A DNA stretch of 64,000 nucleotides from Torymus aiolomorphi (taxonomy: Eukaryota > Arthropoda > Insecta > Hymenoptera > Torymidae). A model generated the notes under the pieces. It saw only the letters and a program-made list of their open reading frames with translations, did not search any database and was not told the DNA's origin. Positions within the stretch are counted from its first letter, which is position 1, and every line of letters starts with the position of its first letter. This document shows positions 49,731-61,196 of the stretch, piece after piece. Both the position numbers and the translations under genes were made by a program. Where the stretch lies: contig CM070874.1 of assembly GCA_036365515.1 (NCBI GenBank), positions 108,947,235-109,011,234 on the forward strand. The letters are read 5' to 3'.

Positions 49731-50218
49731 TTACTTACAAATATATATTGTTTATTTATTATGATTTCTCTGTATGCAGGATAAAATTCTCTACAATTTG
49801 AAAAAAAAAAATTCATGTCGCTAGCTATAGTTAGTCTTATGTTATTCATAAAAACGTAATTGTTTGTAAATAGGTTACATCTCAAAACTAAAAAAAGATA
49901 TTAACATGAAATTTTATATTGTTTTTAAGAATGGAGAATACTATAATTTGCTAAATTTTTCAGTCTTTCGGTTGATTATTTTTAAAGAAAAAAAATATAT
50001 TAAAAGAAGTGATTTTCTTTCGCGCGCAATAACTGGAGTAAAATTGGAATAAATTTCAGAAATATTTGGGGCTAAAATTTTTTTAACCTTTTTTGAAATC
50101 GTAATTTCTCGAGAACGGTTGGAAGTATCAGCTTGAAATTTATAGGAAATTTTGTATGTGATATAGGCTGTTAGAAATCTATTTGTAATATCGCGACTTA
50201 CTCTAAATGTTTTGTATT

Positions 50219-50285
50219 TGCGCGGTCATTAAGTACCGTCGGTAAATAAACTTATGAGTTTATCGGTACTTAACGCTCACGCGGA
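50219..50285. repeat. Small foldback hairpin
   Basis: ATTAAGTACCG and CGGTACTTAA arms, bounded by GCGCGG and CACGCGG, around an inner AATAAACTTATGAGTTTAT stem-loop. Confidence 0.55.
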
Positions 50286-50580
50286 TTTATGTAATAATTA
50301 TCAGATCATGCGTGTAAACTACTCACTCTGTAGTTTGCTCTCGTCAACAGAAATTCGTGCTGTAGTATACTTGTATAGTTGATATATATAAGTTCTTTTA
50401 TACTCTTTAGTTGTTGTGCCTTATTTTCGTTCTGCCCAAACCTTTTTAATCCAATACAGGAAATATGTGTAGAAATTTCATCAAGAATATATGATTACGT
50501 TTGGAGATATTTGATATTTAAAATTTCAGTATTTTATATAGGATTTTAGGAAAATATTTTTATTGATACACACATATATT

Positions 50581-50823
50581 TTTTTAACACACCCCATCAT
50601 AAAGTTCGTACTTTATTCCCGCCGAAGTGGGAAAAAAGAGCTACGTTCATTCCCTACCCCCACTCTAGTCCCCAGCGCCACGCACATGTGCCCTCGCCTT
50701 CGGCTCGGGCACAAACAGTGCGTTACGCTGGAAACGAGAGTGAGGTTAAGGAATCAATATGCAGCATTTTTTCCCTTTTCAGCGGGAAACGAGTACGAAC
50801 TTTATGATAGTTGTGTTAAAAAG
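50581..50823. repeat. Foldback element with GC-rich central hairpin
   Basis: Outer arms of 42 bp (50581-50622 and 50782-50823) including CATCATAAAGTTCGTACT. Weaker inner pairing continues inward, with a central GTGCCCTCGCCTTCGGCTCG hairpin. It ends only 5 bp before the TA-flanked element at 50829. Confidence 0.7.
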
Positions 50824-50828
50824 TCGTA

Positions 50829-52038
50829 GGGTAAGTGTGCCAGTTACTGTGCCCGCTTCAGTTACTGTGCCCTTAAATCATTTTCATTTATAGTAGAGTA
50901 TAATCATATTTAATCATAAATATCTAAATTTTTACATACAGTTCAATTCATGCTTTTTATTATTAAACCCACGGTATGGCTTCACTATTCTTATAATATA
51001 TTTAAAATAATTTATTAAATTTCTCATCGCGATTTCTATGATTTTCTTATCGAAACGCTTAAGAATATGCCTATACAAAAGTGATTGAAAAACTATAAAA
51101 ATAACATTTTTCATAATAAAAAAATACACTTAATGTTTATAAAACCCATCTAGTTGACAAAAGAACAATAAAAAAGTAGTTTTGATTAATATTATTGTTT
51201 AATTTAATATAATCCAGTAACTAAAACAAATTTTCGGCATGTTTCTATTACTGTGCACAGTAACTGGACAAGTTTTCGTGAATGTATTTAGTTACTGTGC
51301 CCCCTCGCGGTAGACTACGCTAACCTTACTTTCTCATGCTTCGTCGCCTGTGCAAGTCAACTTCGACGTTCATTGCTTACCCACAGAACAAATAACACAG
51401 TTTTTAATATATTTAAAAATAATATATTTTATTCCCATCTTTATTTTATTTTCTTCTATAATAAGTAAGTACTTCTATACGTAGTATAAAAAAGGTTCGA
51501 AAAATCGTTTCGCTAATGGGAAAGAAATGGATGATTTCCAGTAGGGAGTCTACTAAATATAATAAAAAAAAAACAAATTTCATGTTTAAATATATTTTAT
51601 ATAGTTTATGCAGATGCAGGTGAGTGAGAAAAAAAGACACAGGATTAAATACAGTGTCCAGAATCTAAGGCACGGTAATTAAAACACTGTACACTAAGTG
51701 ACACACAGTAATTAAAACAATGTACACTAACTGATACACAGTAATTAAAACAATGTACACTAACTGACACACAGTAATTAAAACAATGTGCACTAACTGA
51801 CACACAGTAACTAAATTAATGATACAGTAACTGATGCAAAGGTTTATGCTGTTATTTTATTAATTATTTAATATTCCTTACATAATATTGTATTAAAAAG
51901 GTGTTTATTCTGCTCACAGAATATATAATTATTATATAAAGGTCTTAAGATGATTAAAAATTGAAAGAAAAAAAAATAGTAATTGATTAAATACTATGGA
52001 CATCGCCTTAAGGGGCACAGTAACTGGCACACTTACCC
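50829..52038. mobile_element. 1.2-kb TA-flanked DNA transposon, non-autonomous
   Basis: GGGTAAGTGTGCCAGTTACT at the left is the exact inverse of AGTAACTGGCACACTTACCC at the right, and the match extends about 26 bp (to GTGCCC). TA flanks both ends. The motif AGTTACTGTGCCC recurs inside in both orientations (about 50857, 51246, 51291). It contains a 33-bp tandem array and no transposase ORF. Confidence 0.85.
51674..51826. repeat. 33-bp tandem repeat, about 4.5 units
   Basis: The unit AGTAATTAAAACAATGTACA followed by CTAACTGACACAC is repeated head to tail within the TA-flanked element. Its sequence echoes the element's sub-terminal CAGTTACTGTGC motif. Confidence 0.85.
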
Positions 52039-52138
52039 TATATTGCACTCGTGAATACAGTGGGTTGTGCGAACCTGCGCGTTTGTCAACTCTCGCGCAG
52101 GGAGCACACAGCCCACTTTATTCCCTTGGTGCATAATA
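52039..52138. repeat. Foldback hairpin element
   Basis: TGCACTCGTGAATACAGTGG pairs imperfectly with the inverse of CCCACTTTATTCCCTTGGTGCA around a strong inner stem (CCTGCGCG / CGCGCAGG). It abuts the right end of the TA-flanked element, just as 50581-50823 abuts its left end. Confidence 0.65.
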
Positions 52139-52153
52139 TACTATTTTTAAATA

Positions 52154-52648
52154 CTAGCCAGTTCAAGCGCGCTGCGCGCGCTCTTCGCTTCACCTCTTAT
52201 ACAATTAATATTGAAACATTATAAATTTAAAATTCATTTTATTTTTTAACATACACAAATTCATCCAATATTTTCTATTAAAACTTGGATTATATTTATA
52301 TTTATTTTAGTTTATTCCTAAAATACAAAAACTTCGAGGTTAGAAATTTAACCGTATTCAGAACAGTTTTCATAGTCCTTCATTATTAACTACAGACAAA
52401 ATAAATAATACTTTTTTTTATACAATGTTAAACTTTAAGTCATTAATACAATTTATAACTTATATCCTTAGTTTAAATCTTTCATAATTTCAAATTATAT
52501 GGGTTTTATTTAGACGAATCAGTTAAGACCTTAAGCTAATAGCTAATGTCACGCAGACCAATCACGGGTTCCATTTAAACGGACTTGACCAATCGCAAAG
52601 GTTTTATTTCGGCTTCACATTTCCGTCATCACTCTTTCAAGAGAGAGA
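52154..52648 (-). mobile_element. Short non-autonomous Helitron, copy B
   Basis: On the minus strand it starts A|TCTCTCTCTTGAAAGAGTGA and ends GCGCGCGCAGCGCGC, spacer, CTAG|T. It matches copy A (3699-4208) along its length with scattered substitutions. Confidence 0.75.
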
Positions 52649-52859
52649 TAGTAAATTTAGAAAAACATAATACATATAATATGTAATGTATATTACATGC
52701 TATGTAATATATATTACATATTGTGTACACGATATACGAAATGTTTGTATATATGTGTAAAATGTCATTAAGATTCAACCATTGGTTTTAAGATGTATAA
52801 AATAAAAAGTCTCTAACAAATCATTGGCACGTTACGAGTACATCTTAGGATCTATTAGA

Positions 52860-53010
52860 TCGATTTTGACTCTAAAAATATTGCTCCATTTTTATTTTTG
52901 TTTTTTTTTTAAATTCCCATATGGATGTGTGTATATGTGTGTATAAATCTCGATATCTCAGTTTCTACTGGACCAATTTTCATTCAACAAAGTTCATTAT
53001 TTTTGTTTTT
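52860..53010. repeat. Dispersed repeat, copy 3
   Basis: ATTCCCATATGGATGTGTGT with a short TG tract, then CTCGATATCTCAGTTTCTAC, similar to 49550-49730. Confidence 0.45.
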
Positions 53011-53277
53011 TTGTTGCCCTATAGTGGGTCAAACATCAGTTTTGGATCAGTGTGAACTATAGAAGTAACTGAAAAAGTCTTAAAGACGCTCCTGAATATA
53101 GTAGAGGAATAAATCACTTACTTCAGGACATTCAGTATCAATAATTAATGGTCTTAATAAACTATTTAAATCATAGTATTTTATTTTATTTACAAAAAAA
53201 TGTTTGTATTATAATAAAGACAAAGAAAACATGCATTAAACCGAGCGAGCGGCACAGCGAGCGAGGTAAAGTTGCTA

Positions 53278-53304
53278 ATATATATATATATATATATATA
53301 TATT
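53278..53304. repeat. (TA)n microsatellite
   Basis: About 13 TA units. Confidence 0.9.
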
Positions 53305-54136
53305 AACATTTGAAACAATTTTCCTCAGTAGAAACTTTATCTAATCTTTAGGGTGATTAGTGTAGTATTCATTAAAATAAATTAACTGATTAACTTGTTA
53401 TGTCAGTACCTGACGTACTCGTCACATGAAAATTGAAAGCCATAAAATAATTGAAATTCAATTGCTGTGCAAATCTGAGTAGTTCTTACGTTTTAGTAAC
53501 GACAGAATAATATATGAACCACCGTATATTGAAAAAGAAATTTTGTCCATTTTTATACAGATAATTGAAAAAATGCAAAATCATGAAAATATAGGCTTTT
53601 AAAATTTTAAAATTTTGAAAAATAATTTTTTTGTACAACATTGTTATAAACAAAATTTTAACATTATTTACATCATGGGTACTTGTAGAGGGAACAAAAT
53701 ACTATGTTTCTATGTATTTCAAAATTAATTTTGTTAAAGTTTTTGGGTCATGATTTGAGAATCTTGTGTGACTTACACGTCACATACGATCTTAATGAAA
53801 AATATACAAAATTTTCCTTTATTTGTGACGTTTATAAAATCTTATTAAAAACTTAAAGGCATTTGATTACGAATAGGTATTCCAAATCTTATTCCTCGAG
53901 AACGGATCGATGTATCAGCTCCAAAATTATAGACAATTTTGCATGTGATATTGGCAGTGCCTGTGTAAAATTACATCCAATATATGTGGTTACTTTTTGA
54001 GATATTTGATATTTATAATTTTGGTATTTCTGAATGTGATTTTCTTTGTCGCACAATAACTGGAGTAAAATTGTTGCTTCCTCATAGAGGAATTTGAACA
54101 TTTGAACTATATACTATACATATAGGAACGATAAAT

Positions 54137-54195
54137 TAATTTTGAGGAAGCTACGTGCCAATGAATTGGCAGCGGTTTCTTTTGGTGTATTAATT
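54137..54195. repeat. Short dispersed repeat shared with 48538-48596
   Basis: GAGGAAGCTACGTGCCAATG then TTGGCAGCGGTTTCTTT occurs here and, slightly diverged, at 48538-48596. Upstream DNA (53890-54070) also resembles 50080-50210 (CTCGAGAACGG, CAGCTYRAAATT). These are probably pieces of one decayed element family. Confidence 0.5.
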
Positions 54196-55889
54196 TCTGC
54201 AAAATAATTATAAAATATTATCATATAAATACACCTTAACATACTTATAGTTATATACATTCAATTTTTTAGAATATAAAAATAAATTATTAAGAAAATA
54301 AAAAAATATCGTAGATTTTTCATTAAGACCGCATGTGACTCACACTTCACATTTTATAAAGTGAACTTACAAGTTTTTCATGCTGCTAACACCAACAAAA
54401 GGCATATATTGCAGCTTTAAGGTAGTTCTATTGGTTTTAGAGATTTCTAAAGGGTTATTGAAACTTTCAATAAATATCAATTAATACTTCAAGAAGCTGT
54501 ATCCGAAAGTTCGGGTCACCTTGCCAGGGAAAAATTGGAGAACAATTATTTTAAAAACGGCAACTGTAACATAGTCTCTTATGGCCTGAAAATTTAAGGA
54601 GACCGGAAGTGAAAGACTTTTTAAATGACAGTTATCTAATAAATTTTCTAATTTATAACAGATTCTAATAAATTTTAGTATAAGGTTTTAAAATACGTAA
54701 AGAAAAATATATGGTTGTTCAAATTATGTCAATGGTTTTTAAGCATTTTCCATTTTATCTAAGAATATTTTTTTATAAATTGTCCTTTTGTAGGTCCTCT
54801 TTTTATCCTAGGTTTATTTATACAAAAACTTTTTAGATTTGGAGTCATCTTTTCTTAAGAAATAATAGTTAATATGTACTATCTTAATCTACACCTGCAC
54901 ATGTAGCAAAAAGACACAGCACAGAAACAAAGAAAGTTTGATTGACTTTACTCCGTAGTCAAATTGTCTTCAAATAAGTAGTTTAATATTTGTATTAAAT
55001 AACTTATATAAACGCAAACTGCCATACCTTTCTTAAAAAATATAAAAAATTTTTTTCATTAAAATAATGTAATTTTACTTTTTTCAAATATTTTGTAGCT
55101 GTCTGAAGTCCTCTTTATGAGTTTTATGTAGTTCTACATTGTGGCGCTAATGAGACTTTAGGTGCAATGTGATGCGGATCGCTGAGCGAAATAATACTAA
55201 TTAAATTATACCCGCTATTTTGCAAGACTTTCATTCGTGGATTGTAAAATACAGTAAGATGTATAAAAAAATCATTATAACTCGTCAAAACAAACGAATC
55301 GATAGTCTTTCAAAACCTTTGTCTGAAAAAATTAAAATGCCAATGTTTGATAAGATCGCGATCATATTCGTAATTTAGATGGGTTTTGGTATTTGCCTTG
55401 TTTTATATCTTCCCCACTTCATAATAATCTAGAATAACAGAAACTTTTTCCTCAAGATTACTGGAGAAAGAAAACTTTAAGAACAATCAAATCATGCTAA
55501 TCATTTTCTCTTACTTGTATTTCACTATCATGTGAGATTAATCGGCAGATCCACGCGATTTCTTTTAAATTAAATCCGGCGATCGCGTTCATATTTTTAC
55601 GAGAACTTTCTTCGTCAGAATAAGTGGTGATCGAAAGTCTAAACTAGTGATAAAAATTTGAAAATCGACAAAAATGATAAAAAATTATCAAAATCTTACG
55701 TAAATTAGAGAAAAATCGCAAATTCTTTGTCATTTTTCGGGATCTTCAGACGCATGTAACTTTGTGCAGGATCTACCGATCTTAACGATTCTTAGCTTAA
55801 AAAAAATTGTACTCTTTATTAAACATATTGTACACAATAGTCTATAAGAGTAGATTATACCTATACCAGCAGATAGCACCGTGATTGGG

Positions 55890-56140
55890 GGGAGCATTCT
55901 TTGGAAAAACGTCATCGCGATGATCTTGTTACTGCTGCAGATCTATTGAAATCCCTGTGGGCGATGACTCCATATACCAATGAGCACGCGGGTGGTGATG
56001 ACAGCGAGGTCTCTCCTGTTGATCGTCCCTAGTGTCAGGAAATCAGATGTCGATGATTTGCACCAGATCCCCCTCCAACAGAGAATGACCGACAGATGCT
56101 TACTGCTGGTTGCGCCATTCACGGTGATCGCTCGAAAATT
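55890..56140 (+). pseudogene. GC-elevated, coding-like island of unknown origin
   Basis: About 250 bp are clearly richer in GC than their surroundings. One plus frame reads RHRDDLVTAADLLKSLWAMT, then PYTNEHAGGDDSEV, before a TAG near 56030. A downstream piece reads PDPPPTENDRQML. I do not recognise the family. It may be a fragment of an old gene, a retrocopy exon or an unknown exon. No good splice pair was found. Confidence 0.25.
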
Positions 56141-56430
56141 ATACTATAATTTTCTACTTATGAAACATTTTTGTTCGCGCCTTTGAGAGCTTAATATTGG
56201 TTTAATCATCAGATACCGTTATTTTCGTCTATTATTATTATATGTTAAATTTCTATTAAAAAATTGTATGATTAAAACAGTGTCATATAAGACTGTTTTC
56301 CTTGGTTCAATATTTTTTTTTCGGGTATTGGATAAGACCTACAAAATAGAAAAAAGTAATTGCAAAGATGTGCTTCTACTTTTTTTTCGACGTTTTTGGA
56401 ACCAAGTTATAAAGACAATTTTTTATAAAA

Positions 56431-57146
56431 CTAGCAAAATCCAAACATGCTGCTCGCGTACTATTTTGTTTTTTAGGTTATGAATATATAATTTTTCATT
56501 ATGATTTCATTTTAATTGGTTTAAATGATAGGATAATCAGATGATTTTTCAAAGCATGACAAAATTAATCGTTTTATTCTAATTTGATTTAATTATTTAG
56601 TTTTAAATAGTTAAGAATAAAAATTCTATTTCAAAAATTCAAATGTAGCGGAAGTAGCGAATTTTCGCGCCTATTCCTTACAGACCAATCAAAATCACTC
56701 TTTACACTGTAAAAAAGCCTTTGTAAAAATACTACGTTGGAAGTAGGTAATCAAAGTGACCTACGTTAAAAGTGGTAAAATTAATACAAATCCAGCTAAT
56801 TCACTACTTTGAAGTTAGTATTTTTACTACATTGAAAGTAGTAAATAAATTTTACTACTTTCAATCATGGTCACTTTAATTACCTACTTTCAATGTAGTA
56901 TTTTTACAATGTGGTTGTAATTTACCTACTTCCAATGTAGTATTTTTACAATGTGGTTGTAATGTAGTTCAGATTTTACAAAAAACGTAGTAAAATATTC
57001 ATGAAATTTGTAATTTTACAACTTTCAAAGTAGTGAATTTACCGTTGGCTAGTGGAAAAATTTTACTAATCCACTGTAAATCTACAAAGGGTTTTTTACA
57101 GTGTAGGTGCTTCACAACATCCGGCCATCGTTTTTTTAAGAGAGGA
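56431..57146 (-). mobile_element. Short Helitron, copy D, interrupted by a MITE
   Basis: On the minus strand it begins TCCTCTCTTAAAAAAACGAT, continues GTTGTGAAGC as in the other copies, and ends near CTAG|T at 56431-56434. It aligns with copy C (59670-59940). The alignment is broken exactly by the MITE at 56705-57103. Confidence 0.65.
56705..57103. mobile_element. MITE with CACTGTAAAAAAG ends nested in Helitron D
   Basis: The inverted ends CACTGTAAAAAAGCCTTTGT and its complement are flanked by TA. The interior has repeated GTAGTATTTTTACAATGT-like phrases. Comparison with uninterrupted Helitron C gives the empty site (CCTTTAGATGC) and supports a short TA-type target duplication. Confidence 0.75.
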
Positions 57147-57374
57147 ATTAATTACACATACCAAGATAGTCGGTTAACTCATGGTAGGTTTTTTTCCAGT
57201 TTTCATGCCAAAACTGGTATAAGTAAATTATTTACCAAAATACACATAATTTGTATATACACGTAAAAGAAGGTTGTACACCAATTTTATAGGAATCGAT
57301 TGAAAATCGAGAAAGTTATTATATTACGCAATACCAGATAACTGGTTTAAATTAGTATCGCATTCCACACTTAA

Positions 57375-57772
57375 GGTGGCGTAATAGTCCTACTTTATCA
57401 CTAACCCTGTTTTATCGTCGGAAGATGTCAAAATAATTAATATAAATAAAAGGATAATGATTTGCATCTTAAACAAATTCACTTGCCCTGTGTAATCCTT
57501 TAATACATCGTTCTACGAAGTTTCGAGACAAAAAAACGACGACACCTTTGTTTATTTTTGGAACGAAAATTAACAAATATTAACCAAATTTCGTTCCAAA
57601 AATAAACAAAGGTGTCGTCGTTTTTTTGCCTCGAAACTTTGTAGAATGATGTATTACAGCATTGCGCAAGGCAACTGAACTTGTTCAAGTCGTAAATCAT
57701 TATCCTTTTATTTATATTAATTACTTTTATATGTCCGCCAATAGAACAGAGTTAGTATAGTGCGACACCCCC
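57375..57772. mobile_element. TTAA-flanked palindromic MITE
   Basis: TTAA at 57371-57374 and 57773-57776. The arms (left to about 57570, right from 57587) pair well near the centre (GACGACACCTTTGTTTATTT) and less well at the ends (GGTGGCGTAATAG vs the inverse of ACACCCCC). The first bases match the TTAA palindrome at 34801. Confidence 0.75.
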
Positions 57773-58704
57773 TTAACTAATTTATAATATATATACATTT
57801 TTTTGTGTATTTTACTGTATAAGTTAGATATTTAAAACATTGTATTTCAAAACGAAATATCTGATTTATTACAGTACAACAATTAAGGGGTGTTGACATT
57901 TTAGTCACATATAAATGGTATAAAAATGAATAAACCTTTTAAATTATAAAGAAATTTCAGAAATTTGATGGTACGGAGAAAACCTCAAAGTTTAAAGTAG
58001 CTTAATTTTAGTACGTATTGAAATATCACGCAAGAAATAGACGGCGGATATGTAAGAGTGTAGTGAGTTAGGGGAATCAATAAAAAAAAACAATTTTTTG
58101 TCATGTTATGCGAGTTTTTTATGGTGCTTTAATTATTTTTGTGCAAACAGCACGCACAAGCACTCACGAGAATTCTCATTTCCGATTTTCATAAGAAGCA
58201 GTGTTCGCAGGTAATTGAAAAATCTCAGTTTGACAGAAAACATACATTTTAAATCTGATGGAAATGTCTTTTGTAGAAATTTTAAATGTAGTGTTGGAAG
58301 ATACAAAGGAATATATATTTCCCCTTTAAAATATGACAATGAATTAACATACAAATTTATAGAATCAACAATATTACGATAATCAATTTTATTGTTTTAC
58401 AAAAATTTACATATTTATAATATTTTCAAAAGGAAGAAGTAATATAAGTTTCGAAAAGAAGTTATATGAAATAAACTTTAGGGAGACACGACATTAACAT
58501 TTAAATTAAGTTGCTAATTTTTACAACGAGTTTTGTAGCAGCACATTTATAATAAAGAAAAAATTCGTGAAATATTATTTGTAATAATTGTAATAATAAT
58601 TTGAAGTTTGAATGTTTTATATTTTAAAAGGCACTGCAATCAACATAAATAGTATTTCCATGCGTATCGAGCCATAAGTGTATAATTAGGAGAAGGTTTT
58701 ACTT

Positions 58705-59130
58705 TCGCATCACGAATTTGGCTAAAACTTTGGGATATGTTTTAGAAGGTGAAAATATGAAGAAAGCCACAATACCTAATACTTCGAAAAACTTAAATTA
58801 TGAACATTGTTGGATTAATTTTATGAAAATATGAGAACTTTTTTGAAACGTGAGTCGCATTCGATTTAGAGAAGTTTTACTTACAATTAATAAAAAAAAA
58901 AATGAAAAATAATACTAGAAATTAAAAACAAAAGTTACCGAAAATTTTAAAAAGAGATAATATTTTTTAATTCTGAAAAAGCAAATAACTCGTTTTCTTC
59001 AGTTTTATTTTATTTTCCCTTTTTTGTATGTAAAACCTTTCTAGACTAGATGACTCACTTTTGTGAGACTTTTTTCTTGAAATTTTTTTTAAATAAAACT
59101 AAAGTGTCCATCTCTTTAGCTTTTCAGAGC
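58705..59130. repeat. Degraded relative of the inverted-repeat element at 12954
   Basis: CATCACGAATTTGGCTAAAA, GGGATATGTTTTAGAAG and AAATATGAAGAAAGCC parallel the left arm at 12954-13030. The matching right arm is mostly unrecognisable. Confidence 0.45.
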
Positions 59131-59446
59131 GCTGCTATTACGACTATATAGATGTCCTCTAAGTTTTTGTTATAAGTTTTTTCATTACTATTTTCAATTT
59201 AGTACTACTGTTATCAAATTATATGTCATTAAATAAAATAGTTTTAAAATATTAAGCAAAGTTTGAATTTTCATATTGTATTATGTTACGTGTGGATACA
59301 CGTACGAATATGAAAGAACGAATTAAAGATGTATTGGCTATACAATCGGTGTCAGAAGTTAGTTTTTATTTAGAATACCAATAATTTGTCATATGGGGTT
59401 GTTTTTTTCTTTTTTATTTGAAAACTATGTAGGAGGGCATAAGACT

Positions 59447-60226
59447 AATAGTTGAAGCTCCCAAAATAAGAAATCAGATAAAAAATTTTGAAGTATTTTG
59501 ACTTTTAAAAATCATATATTCTAATACATTTTTAATTTCATTCATCAAGGTGCCGCATCGTCAAATTTTATTTGATTCTTGTTTTTTTGGTCTTATTTTG
59601 TCCAGGGGAGAATTATTAATAGACCCACTAACTCAAAAATAAAAAAAAACTAACTTTATATTTAAAATACAAGCGATATTCAAACGCGCTTCGCGCGTAC
59701 TTTTCTGGTTTTGAGGTTATGTATGCTACCTTCATTACGTTTTACTTTTAATTTATTTAAGTATTTTTTCAAAGTCAGAACTTAATCATTTTTATACTAC
59801 ACTAAATGTAAAAATTCCATTTAAAAAATTCAAACATATTAAATTCCAAACAGTAAATTTCTCGCGCCTTCTTATTGACCAATCAAAATCAAGCCTTTAG
59901 ATGCTTCAACATGGCCTCTCATCACTTTTTTAAGAAGGGAATAAACATTTTAAAATGTACAGTCAACTTAAAAAGTGAGTTCCTTTTTTATAAAATTAAA
60001 CTTTAATGAAAATGTAAGGTATTTTTTTTATTTTTGAGTTAGTGGGTCTATTTAATAATTCTCCCCTGGACAAAATAAGACCAAAAAAATAAGAATCGAA
60101 TAAAATTTGAAGATGCGGCACCTTGATGAATGAAATTAAAAATGTATTAAGACATATGATGTTTAAAAGTCGAAATACTTCAAAAATTTTCGTCTGATTT
60201 CTTATTTTAGGGGCTTATATTGCTCA
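59447..60226. mobile_element. Inverted-repeat element carrying Helitron C in its loop
   Basis: Arms of about 200 bp (59447-59650 and 60020-60226) are inverted copies (for example TCAAGGTGCCGCATCGTC and GATGCGGCACCTTGATGA). The space between them is largely filled by Helitron copy C. Confidence 0.7.
59670..59940 (-). mobile_element. Short Helitron, copy C
   Basis: Minus-strand start TCCCTTCTTAAAAAAGTGAT. Its 3' palindrome CGCGCGAAGCGCG is followed by a spacer and CTTG (diverged from CTAG). It has the same CCAATCA-bearing body as copy D and is shorter than copies A and B. Confidence 0.65.
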
Positions 60227-60370
60227 TTTGACTCATTTCTCTAAACTTATTTAATAAATATGGTTTTATATTTAATTATTAATAATTTTAATAATAGTGA
60301 TACTCGACGCCGATAGTATAGCCCATACATCCTTATATAAGCAAAGCGTTTGATTACAATATTAGCACAA

Positions 60371-60461
60371 TGCCGAGCGGTGGTAGCCGCGGCTTGTTGG
60401 TACATATATCTATGCCTGACTCGTGAGTCGGCGGCTCTGGTTCAAGCCCAGGGTCCATCAC
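60371..60461 (+). repeat. tRNA-like segment with A and B boxes
   Basis: GCCGAGCGGTGGTAGCCGCG resembles the D-arm of Ser/Leu tRNAs and TGGTTCAAGCCCAG the T-arm, followed by TTTTT. The 5' acceptor strand does not pair with GGGTCCA, and the anticodon region is abnormal. It is most likely a SINE head or tRNA relic. Confidence 0.45.
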
Positions 60462-60469
60462 TTTTTATT

Positions 60470-61190
60470 ATTAATTATGTCATATAAGAGTTGTGCATAA
60501 ATACTTTAAATGTTTTAATCATAATATAATTTTGTTCACTGCTTAAAAGGAGAAATAATAAAATTTTTTTTAAATCTACAAAAAGTATTTTTGCAAAATT
60601 TTATGTTTGTAAACCATTTTCTCAAATTAAAATTTATTTTGAATTAATGTTTTTTATTTGAATCGTTTAATATGTTGTACAATGAATTTCAAATGTACTT
60701 ATTGTTAAATTATGATGTTTAGGTTTGTAAAATTTTAATAATAAAATACATTTATCAATTTTGACTTTTTTTCACATAATATAAATCACTTTAATTTCTA
60801 TCAAGAGTATAACTTATTTTATTGTTAATACTTATTTATCACATTATTTATCATGTTTGTTGATTTGTAAATAATTGATTGATAAATAGATATTTGATAA
60901 AATAAAACTATTGTAAATAAAGTATTTTAAATCGGGAGCACTGACATGTAATTGTAATTGTTTGTGCTTCTGAACTAATTTGGCATCTGCGAGTAATTGT
61001 TTATTTTAAAATAAACTGGAACTATATATTCTTAAAATGTGAAATATTGTATAATTACAAAAAGCACATATTTCTGAGATTCTGTATTATACAAGTGTTT
61101 TATTGTTTTCAATATAAAAAGTCTATTAAAAGTTTATAATACTTTGCGCAAATAACGAAAATATAATTTTAAATCACCATATATTAAATC
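60470..61190. other. AT-rich spacer, nothing recognised
   Basis: Very AT-rich, with no open frame of note, no inverted repeat and no tandem repeat seen by eye. Confidence 0.5.
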
Positions 61191-61196
61191 TGCGGC

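Larger units (their letters stand above)
53310..56430. other. Intergenic AT-rich DNA with decayed repeats
   Basis: Apart from the short dispersed repeat at 54137 and the coding-like island at 55890, no gene, structure or intact element was recognised. Confidence 0.5.

Noticed and set aside
51674..51826. CRISPR array
   Set aside because: The 33-bp units are directly adjacent with no unique spacers, and the genome is eukaryotic.
58133..58354. 73-codon minus-strand frame
   Set aside because: No recognisable domain; AT-rich chance frame next to repeats.
60371..60461. tRNA-Ser or tRNA-Leu gene
   Set aside because: The 5' end does not pair with the 3' GGGTCCA strand and the anticodon region is too long.
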